This document shows positions 15,456 to 20,694 of a stretch of 20,694 bases of DNA, one piece after another (the stretch's first letter is position 1; each line of letters starts with the position of its first letter). The notes under the pieces are model-generated. The model saw only the letters and a program-made list of their open reading frames with translations, made no database searches and had not been told where the DNA came from. The position numbers and the translations under genes are program-made. Source of the stretch: Bacteroidales bacterium UBA5326 (lineage in GTDB: Bacteria; Bacteroidota; Bacteroidia; Bacteroidales; UBA932); contig DHQY01000006.1 of assembly GCA_002408205.1 (NCBI GenBank), positions 75,756 to 96,449 of the forward strand, read 5' to 3'.

Positions 15456-16607
15456 TTGGATATAATTTCTGACAATATAATTGACGGACTGCGTCCGTAT
15501 TCCGACAATGAAATACCTGCGGCCATGGAACGCCTGGCCTCGCATGAATATTTTGTTTACGCCGCGCAATTCATTTTCCCCAACATGACGCTTTCCCAGG
15601 CCCGCGAGAAAATCCTTCAGGTCAGAACTGTAAGGGACTTCCAGATGGAATGGATGTACTATTTCAACCGCCGCGTCATTGAAGCTACAATGGAAAAATT
15701 TTCATTCCGGTTTGACTCGCCTCTTACGTCCGGTAAAGGGTATCTTTTTATTTCCAACCACAGGGATATTGTGCTTGATTCCTCGCTGCTTCAGATGGTG
15801 CTGGCAGACAACGGCTACGATACCAGCTATATCACCTATGGCGATAATCTTATCATTAATCGTCTGGCAGAAGATATTGCACGGTCCAACAAAATGTTCA
15901 AGGTGGTGCGTCAGGGCAACAAACGCGATCTGTTCAACCATTCAGTGATCCTGAGCCGTTTTATGCGTGAAAAAATTCAGGAAAACCAGTCGTGCTGGAT
16001 TGCCCAGCGCAGCGGACGGACAAAAAACGGAAACGATTCCACCAGCCATGCCCTGGTAAAAATGTTCTCCATGAGCGGCCCGCAGGACGACCTGATTGCT
16101 AATTATGAAGCGCTGCACATTGTGCCGGTAAGTGTTTCTTACGAGTATGAACCGTGCGATTACCTGAAAACAGGCGAGATTACAGCCCGGATGGAAACGG
16201 AAGAATACGAGAAACGCCAAGGCGAAGACCTGAACAGCATTCTTACGGGCATTACGCAATGGAAGGGTAACGTGCATATTCATTTTGGAACCCCGCTTAC
16301 CCGGGAAGACCTGCAACCGTATGCCGCTCTGGATAAAAACGCTTTCTGTTCGCAGGTGTGCGGTCTTATTGACCGTCAGATTGTTGCGAACTACAAATTG
16401 TATCCTTCCAATTACGTGGCGTTCGACCTGCAGGAAGGCACCCCGCGTTTCAAAGATTTTTATACTCTGCAACAAAAAGAGGCTTTCCTTGCACGCATGG
16501 AGAAATTAAAAGTCTCCGTTCCGGGTGACAAAGCTTCCGGGGTCTATCTGGGTATCTATGCGAATCCGGTAAAAGCCGCCATGGAGTTGAGCGCTGTCGG
16601 GCGCTGA
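15456..16607 (+). CDS. Acyltransferase of the PlsC/AGPAT superfamily, TTG start, altered motif
   Basis: 383 residues. The glycerol-phosphate acyltransferase fold is shown by FISNHRDIVLDSSLL (98-112), with catalytic H102 and an Asp two residues on or at HX5D spacing, and by QSCWIAQRSGRTKNGNDST (178-196), the site of motif III. In PlsC-type enzymes motif III carries Glu (E-G-T-R; E-G-R in Bacteroidetes relatives as I recall them); here it is S186. Acyl transfer to a phosphate-bearing acceptor may be weakened or the acceptor different. No signal peptide or clear membrane helix; a peripheral membrane protein is likely. Start: an in-frame stop at 15444 and family-like IIDGLRPYSDNEIPAAMERL before the first Met (residue 24) force a TTG start at 15456. 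Confidence 0.82.
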   Translation: MDIISDNIIDGLRPYSDNEIPAAMERLASHEYFVYAAQFIFPNMTLSQAREKILQVRTVRDFQMEWMYYFNRRVIEATMEKFSFRFDSPLTSGKGYLFISNHRDIVLDSSLLQMVLADNGYDTSYITYGDNLIINRLAEDIARSNKMFKVVRQGNKRDLFNHSVILSRFMREKIQENQSCWIAQRSGRTKNGNDSTSHALVKMFSMSGPQDDLIANYEALHIVPVSVSYEYEPCDYLKTGEITARMETEEYEKRQGEDLNSILTGITQWKGNVHIHFGTPLTREDLQPYAALDKNAFCSQVCGLIDRQIVANYKLYPSNYVAFDLQEGTPRFKDFYTLQQKEAFLARMEKLKVSVPGDKASGVYLGIYANPVKAAMELSAVGR

Positions 16608-16634
16608 ATGCCTTCCGGGCGTTGAATGCTTGCC
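16599..16634. repeat. Two-copy 18-bp tandem repeat at a gene end
   Basis: GGGCGCTGAATGCCTTCC (16599-16616) is followed directly by GGGCGTTGAATGCTTGCC (16617-16634), 15 of 18 bases alike. The first copy contains the TGA stop of the acyltransferase. It fills much of the 70-bp convergent gap. Function unknown; probably a local duplication. Confidence 0.7.
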
Positions 16635-16655
16635 TGAGCGCCGAACGTCGCTTTG

Positions 16656-16679
16656 GCGGGTCTGCTTCCTGCCCGTTTT
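16656..16679 (+). terminator. Weak terminator-like hairpin in the convergent gap
   Basis: GCGGG (16656-16660) can pair with CCCGT (16672-16676) with one G-U pair, around an 11-nt loop, followed by TTTT. It is the only terminator-like structure after the ketosynthase/acyltransferase operon; the short stem makes it uncertain. Confidence 0.3.
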
Positions 16680-19600
16680 ATGGAAGTTTTATTCCTGCAA
16701 TATCTGCCGGAATCCCTATCCGGTAACCCACCGATTTATAATAGATATTCCCAAAACTGTCCGCGACGATTACGGCGGGCAGCTTCTGCTTCAGATTTTT
16801 GGTTTCGAACGCTTGCTCCAGACCTCCGGTCAGTTGTCCCAAACCGTCGTACCCGTAATGAATAGCCTGTGATAACGGGTAATCCTGCCTGAAAAAGAAT
16901 TCCATATCGGGGCGGGACGGGAAAACGAATAAAACGGGAATATTCAACTGAGTCCGGCTGAACTCACGGATAAAATGCTGGGAAGGCTCTTTGGCGGGAT
17001 CAAGTAATGCCAGAACAAAGAAATTCCTGCCCACCGTCTCCAACACGGAACAAGGAGTCCCGGCAGTTTGAGTGCCGGCGGGCACATAGCGCCATGCTAC
17101 ATCCATTTTTGCCAGGGCAACCAATTCGTTTTCAGACGGGGCAAAATCCAGCTCAACGGTGAGCGGGTTGTCAGCTTCCAGTACAAACGAACGGATACGT
17201 GCCAGTACCGTTCCGTCTGCCAGGCGAACGCCCGAGACAATCCGGTACAAGCCGCATTCCAGGTGCAGGGGAGTGTTCAGCACACGGGTATCCCGGGCTC
17301 CGCCCGATTCCGGCGCAAATCCCAGTGTCTTATATCCGGCCGGTGTCGATGCCGTTTCAGGTGACCAACGCTGAATGGTAAACTGCGTATCGTAAGCGGG
17401 CAGTTTTCCGTTCTCGTCCGGGGCATAAGCGACCGTCAGAAATGAAGATCCGGAGTGCCCTGCGTCTCCGGAGTGCCCGGTGGGTATGCCCGGGCCGCTG
17501 CCGGATACCTGTTCGTTCAAGGCGCTGCCGGGCCGTCCGTCTTCCGTAGTGATCCCGGTCCAGCTCTCCTGCAACCACATCTGGTATCGGCCGCTGACCG
17601 GATCTTTTCTGGCCGGAATACCCGCTGTTCTGCAAAGCGCCACCGCCAAAATTCCCCACGACCCGGGATCGGTTGTCCCGTACCGGGCACTGGCGGCAGG
17701 TGAAATGGGAAAGTTCCTCGGGTTATGGATTGTATCAATTTTAATTTTTTCTAACACCTTTCGGATGGCTTTCAGCGTGGAGGTTCCGGCATCGGGCGTT
17801 TCCATTCCTTCGGCGGTCAAAAGCTCCCACAATGCCTCCCTGTAGGGGAGCGGCGGTTCGTTGTCTACGCGCGGATTGAGGATATATTCTTCATACAGCG
17901 GATGTTCAGTGATTGCGGGTCCAAGCCTGATGACGCCGTTAAGCCAGTCGCACAACGTATTGTAGGATACTTCCTGAAGATCCTTTATCCGCATATTTTC
18001 CAGCAGTTTAACGGCTAAAGGCAGATATTCCGGCGAGGTGGTTTCTAGAAATTTTTCCACCGTGAGCCCGTTGTTCAGTGTTTTTGAAAGAATGTCGGTA
18101 TTATACTTTTCACGGGCCGAGGCAGAGCGGGCAGGGTTCGAAAACGGGAATAAAGAAATTCGCATGGAGCGCAGCGAATCGTCAATGGCACAGCGGAGCC
18201 GGTGCATCTGCTCCACAAATGGGTCAAGCGGCTCTTCGCCGGCGGTCTGGGGCGGAGGCGTCAGACGAAAATCCTGCACGCCGACCGGCTGGTCTGATGG
18301 AAGGCCTGTGGGTGTGCCAATTGCCATGCAGGGAGAAAGGCCCGTCAGCGACAGGATCAGCGTGTCGGCTTCCCCCACATGAAAAGTACCCGCCGCATAC
18401 AAATAGCCGGGGTTGGCTGACGCTGCACAGGCCGGTTGTCCGGTGGTTTTTCCGTTGTCTGTTGCCATTGTGTCGTTGCCGGTTGTCGTTGCACAGTTGC
18501 CAGTAGCTGTTGCGTCGCTGCCGGATATCGTTGTTTCTCTGCCGTTTGCCGTTGTGCCGGCGCCGACGGGCATATAGGCTTCAATAAACAAAGTGCCAAG
18601 TCCCGTAGTAAGCCGGGCCAGCCCTTTCCGGTCCGTTATCTGCCGGGCCAGAGGGTAAAACTCGGCATAATTGTACAAACCAAAAGAAACGCGGGCTCCT
18701 TTTACCGGTTTGCCTGAACCGTCAATAACTTTCACAATGGCTTCTTTTACAGGCGCATATTGTGCAGTGGTGCTAACCTCGGTATAACAGACATCCTGCG
18801 AAACAACTTCATTTCGAATGCCGGTTGCAATTGCAGTTGCTATTGCAGTTGCTGTTGCTGTTGCCGTCCCGGGCACATTGCCGGTTCCTCTGCCTGTTTT
18901 TGGGTGTCCATACACCCAGGTATTCACCATCATGGCTCGGGAAGCTGCACCGGTGAACCATCCACGGTTAAGTTCCGGCTCGGGTTCACAGGCCCCCATG
19001 TAATACCACCGGCCGTCTACCCAAACCTCCACCCAGGCGTGATTGTCGTCTGTGTGCGCCCATCGGGGAACATATACCTGGCGGGCCGGAATGCCTATGC
19101 TTCGGAGCGCTGCCACTGCTACTACCGATTCCTCGCCACACCGGCCATAGCCCCGGGCCACCACCTGCACAGGCGGAGAGGTCCTTCCGTCGGTGGGTTG
19201 GTAAACCACCTTCTCGCGGCACCAGTGGTTTACCTCAAGGACTGCATCGTACATACTCAAATCTTTTACCCGCGGATACAACTCCCTGTAGAACACGTCG
19301 CGGGCGTTGTCGAGGTATTCGTTGTTCACACGCGGAGGCAGCACATAATGCCGGAACAGATCGTTCGGAATCTGCTTGCCCCAGGGCATCTCCTTTGTGC
19401 GGAACGCCTGGCGGACCGCACCGATAAAATATTCATTGGTGTGCTCGGCCCGATCGTTCAGCGGCATATACTTATACAGAAACTTAAGCGCCTTGCGCTC
19501 CTGCCGGGTGAGCGGTTCGTTCAGAAGGTTTTGCTCCAGATGAGGGGCGCGGCTGTTTTCGCTTGTCCTGCGGCAGCCTGCAGGCATGAGCAGTGTCGCA

Positions 19601-19695
19601 AACAGAAAACAAGTCGCAAACAACAGGCGAGATGCAGATAAAAAGCGGTGCGGGTGACCAAAGATATATTTCATATACGTATAGGTATGCTTCAT
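16678..19695 (-). CDS. Large transglutaminase-like lipoprotein with thioredoxin-like C-terminus
   Basis: 1005 residues, exported: hydrophobic segment 22-40 then MPAGC with C41 as probable lipid anchor (Pro at -3 is unusual). A transglutaminase-core domain (about 130-245) shows GYGRCGEES (C186) and DDNHAWVEVW (H219); the third acid position reads WYYMGACEPEP, the form I know from Bacteroidetes relatives. Then comes a carboxypeptidase-regulatory-like beta domain (about 314-376, VKVIDGSGKPVKGARVSFGLYNYAEFYPLA), a second TGase-like/helical region (PGSWGILAVALCRTAGIPARKD) and a thioredoxin-like end (about 905-1005) without a CxxC. Such proteins may act as peptidases or cross-linkers in the periplasm; the role is unknown. 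Three low-complexity insertions interrupt it. An alternative start is Met8 (19674). It begins 1 nt after the cutC stop, so both form an operon. Its G+C is visibly higher than upstream genes. Confidence 0.85.
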   Translation of the reverse strand: MKHTYTYMKYIFGHPHRFLSASRLLFATCFLFATLLMPAGCRRTSENSRAPHLEQNLLNEPLTRQERKALKFLYKYMPLNDRAEHTNEYFIGAVRQAFRTKEMPWGKQIPNDLFRHYVLPPRVNNEYLDNARDVFYRELYPRVKDLSMYDAVLEVNHWCREKVVYQPTDGRTSPPVQVVARGYGRCGEESVVAVAALRSIGIPARQVYVPRWAHTDDNHAWVEVWVDGRWYYMGACEPEPELNRGWFTGAASRAMMVNTWVYGHPKTGRGTGNVPGTATATATAIATAIATGIRNEVVSQDVCYTEVSTTAQYAPVKEAIVKVIDGSGKPVKGARVSFGLYNYAEFYPLARQITDRKGLARLTTGLGTLFIEAYMPVGAGTTANGRETTISGSDATATGNCATTTGNDTMATDNGKTTGQPACAASANPGYLYAAGTFHVGEADTLILSLTGLSPCMAIGTPTGLPSDQPVGVQDFRLTPPPQTAGEEPLDPFVEQMHRLRCAIDDSLRSMRISLFPFSNPARSASAREKYNTDILSKTLNNGLTVEKFLETTSPEYLPLAVKLLENMRIKDLQEVSYNTLCDWLNGVIRLGPAITEHPLYEEYILNPRVDNEPPLPYREALWELLTAEGMETPDAGTSTLKAIRKVLEKIKIDTIHNPRNFPISPAASARYGTTDPGSWGILAVALCRTAGIPARKDPVSGRYQMWLQESWTGITTEDGRPGSALNEQVSGSGPGIPTGHSGDAGHSGSSFLTVAYAPDENGKLPAYDTQFTIQRWSPETASTPAGYKTLGFAPESGGARDTRVLNTPLHLECGLYRIVSGVRLADGTVLARIRSFVLEADNPLTVELDFAPSENELVALAKMDVAWRYVPAGTQTAGTPCSVLETVGRNFFVLALLDPAKEPSQHFIREFSRTQLNIPVLFVFPSRPDMEFFFRQDYPLSQAIHYGYDGLGQLTGGLEQAFETKNLKQKLPAVIVADSFGNIYYKSVGYRIGIPADIAGIKLP
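17450..17478. repeat. 18-bp-period repeat in the transglutaminase gene
   Basis: CCGGAGTGCCC occurs at 17450-17460 and again at 17468-17478, encoding the GHSGDA-GHSGSS stretch of a Gly/Ser-rich insertion. In-frame (six codons), so copy changes would keep the gene open. Confidence 0.65.
18421..18567. repeat. Degenerate GTTGC-type low-complexity insertion
   Basis: On the plus strand this stretch is dominated by imperfect GTTGCC/GTTGTC/GTCGTTGC units; on the coding strand it gives a Thr/Ala/Gly/Asn/Asp-rich linker (residues 377-425, e.g. ATATGNCATTTGND) in the beta domain where I would expect a short loop. No fixed period is clear. Confidence 0.65.
18817..18903. repeat. Ala-Thr microsatellite in the transglutaminase gene
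   Basis: Plus-strand GTTGCN/ATTGCN hexamers at about 18825-18867 encode alternating Ala-Thr and Ala-Ile (ATATATAIATAIAT, residues 278-291) within a Gly/Thr-rich linker (265-293) just after the transglutaminase core. Hexamer changes preserve frame, so slippage could vary linker length. Confidence 0.75.
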
Positions 19696-19696
19696 T

Positions 19697-20524
19697 TTAA
19701 ATGGGATGTTGCCTTAAGAGATGGGATGTTATCTTAAGCGTCGAGACCAGGGCCATCACTTCCCTGATTATTTCCTCATTGGAGTGGGGAAAGGTTCGCA
19801 GAACGGGTTGCGGGGGCAGATTCCGGCGGACTGCGAGTGGCAGCGAAAACAAGTGGCCCGGGTCTTTCGAATCAGGTGCTTGTGTGGCAGACAAATGGAC
19901 GGTTCTTACACCAGTTTCTTCAATAATGCGTAGGACATTCCGCGGATTCACCCCGCTGCCCGCCATGATGTCAATGCGCCCGGCCGCCTGCTTCACCAAT
20001 TGGGCAATAAGCGGCATCCCTTCTTCTGCCTTCTGTTCCAGGCCCGAGGTGAGCAATGTCTGAAACCCGAGGCCGATAATCACTTCGAGCGCCTGATGAG
20101 GGTTCCGGCACACATCAAATGCCCGGTGGAACACCAGGTGCAGAGAGGGAGGCCGGGGCTGCTGCGTCCGGCCTGTTGCTTGCAGCATCTGTTTAAGCGC
20201 CTTGGTATCGGGATCCCCCCCGGGTGTCAATGCCCCAATCACCACACCGTCTGCACCTATTTCCCGGCACCTTTTTATGTCTTCGCATATACGGTCAACC
20301 TCGGCTTTCGAATAGCAAAAATTGCCGGGTCTGGGACGGATCAACACATGCATTCGTATGGTTTTGGAGGTCCGGATCATGCGAAGGGCAGATTCAATAT
20401 TTTGGTATTCCGGAGTGAGCCCGCCAACCTCCAGATCTTTGCAAAATTCTATTCTGTGAGCCCCCGCCTTGATAGCTGCTGCAACACTTTCCAAAGACGA
20501 GGCACATATTTCGACCAAAACCAT
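19697..20524 (-). CDS. cutC: CutC-family protein
   Basis: 275 residues, TIM-barrel CutC family, cytosolic. Motifs: VEICASSLESVAAAIKAGAHRIEFCKDLEVGGLTP (from residue 3), HVLIRPRPGNFCYS, IGADGVVIGALTPGG, HRAFDVCRNP, TLLTSGLEQKAEEG and IMAGSGVNPRNV. The family was first tied to copper tolerance in E. coli but that role is disputed, and the activity of this copy cannot be told. The ATG at 20524 is chosen; a TTG at 20530 is in frame but adds only two residues. The last residues (LKITSHLLRQHPI) come from a 20-bp tandem duplication. It is the first gene of a two-gene operon with the transglutaminase lipoprotein. I find no consensus -7 element upstream on this strand. Confidence 0.92.
   Translation of the reverse strand: MVLVEICASSLESVAAAIKAGAHRIEFCKDLEVGGLTPEYQNIESALRMIRTSKTIRMHVLIRPRPGNFCYSKAEVDRICEDIKRCREIGADGVVIGALTPGGDPDTKALKQMLQATGRTQQPRPPSLHLVFHRAFDVCRNPHQALEVIIGLGFQTLLTSGLEQKAEEGMPLIAQLVKQAAGRIDIMAGSGVNPRNVLRIIEETGVRTVHLSATQAPDSKDPGHLFSLPLAVRRNLPPQPVLRTFPHSNEEIIREVMALVSTLKITSHLLRQHPI
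19701..19740. repeat. Two-copy 20-bp tandem repeat in the cutC 3' end
   Basis: ATGGGATGTTGCCTTAAGAG (19701-19720) and ATGGGATGTTATCTTAAGCG (19721-19740) differ at three positions. As 20 is not a multiple of three, the second copy is read in another frame, adding a short new tail to CutC. Confidence 0.85.
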
Positions 20525-20589
20525 TGTCAACGTTTTTGCCCGAACCCGGGCGTTTTCTTTACTGCTAAGTTAGAAAAAAAGCGACTTTT

Positions 20590-20620
20590 TTTGCAGTTTT
20601 AATTTTTATGGCTACTTTTG
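20590..20620 (+). promoter_or_regulatory. Bacteroidetes-type promoter of the tRNA gene
   Basis: TTTG (20590-20593), a 19-base spacer and TACTTTTG (20613-20620) match the TTTG/TAnnTTTG consensus fully. The tRNA begins 10 nt later at 20630. This is the best promoter in the window. Confidence 0.75.
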
Positions 20621-20629
20621 CAGCCCCTT

Positions 20630-20694
20630 GGTTCGTTAGCTCAGTTGGTAGAGCACAACACTTTTAATGTTGGGGTCCTGGGTTCGAGCCCCAG
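20630..20694 (+). tRNA. tRNA-Lys (anticodon UUU), truncated by the window end
   Basis: Acceptor 5' strand GGTTCGT (20630-20636), TA at 8-9, D arm GCTC/GAGC with loop AGTTGGTA, anticodon arm CAACA-CTTTTAA-TGTTG with anticodon TTT at 20663-20665, and T arm CTGGG-TTCGAGC-CCCAG ending exactly at 20694. All stems pair. The 3' acceptor strand, discriminator and CCA lie outside the window. Confidence 0.95.

Noticed and set aside
18421..18880. Possible CRISPR array or satellite
   Set aside because: Units are short, imperfect and coding, with no constant repeat-spacer pattern.
18760..19641. Plus-strand open frame of 293 codons with a run of cysteines
   Set aside because: The Cys run is the GTTGCN hexamer read on the wrong strand; the opposite strand encodes the transglutaminase core.
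20525..20530. TTG start of cutC at 20530
   Set aside because: ATG at 20524 is two codons on and fits the usual CutC N-terminus.
20538..20551. GCCCG-AACC-CGGGC hairpin upstream of cutC
   Set aside because: Five-bp stem with no proper T-run on the minus strand and no gene to end on the plus strand; may be an mRNA leader stem but cannot be supported.

Overview
The window looks like a chromosomal segment of a member of the Bacteroidota, probably order Bacteroidales. The grounds are a TonB-dependent receptor paired with a PnuC-family transporter, a patatin fused to a BamA-like barrel, a Bacteroidetes-type ketosynthase/acyltransferase block, mostly weak Shine-Dalgarno sequences, and repeated TAnnTTTG -7 promoter elements. 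I see no insertion sequence, phage gene, CRISPR array or rRNA. Nearly all the DNA is coding and no gap between genes reaches 300 bases.

Layout. (1) 1-2813: the last ~28 bases of a TPP (thiamine) riboswitch, then a TonB-dependent receptor and an overlapping PnuC/PnuT-type transporter, a thiamine uptake operon. (2) 2825-4932: an MTA/SAH-type adenosine deaminase of the amidohydrolase superfamily overlapping a purine nucleoside phosphorylase, a purine-nucleoside salvage pair. (3) 4983-7040: a biotin-enzyme carboxyltransferase subunit whose carrier domain lacks the biotinylated lysine, then a tiny Cys-repeat lipoprotein and a terminator. (4) 7115-11276: a tight operon of dicarboxylate/amino-acid symporter, threonine-synthase-family enzyme, DedA membrane protein and CNNM/HlyC-type CBS protein. 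(5) 11254-13542, minus strand: a PlpD-like patatin/POTRA/beta-barrel protein whose 3' end overlaps the preceding gene.

(6) 13605-16607, divergent from the patatin gene: a three-gene operon of a ketosynthase homologue, a short ketosynthase-like protein and an acyltransferase. The first has lost its active-site Cys, one His and the Lys; the third has lost the motif-III Glu and starts at TTG. No acyl carrier protein is present. This apparently non-catalytic lipid-type locus is the most unusual part of the window. (7) 16678-20524, minus strand: cutC followed by a large transglutaminase-like lipoprotein carrying several simple-sequence insertions. (8) 20590-20694: a strong promoter and a tRNA-Lys(UUU) cut off by the window end.

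All functional names come from motif reading and family knowledge; no database search was run.
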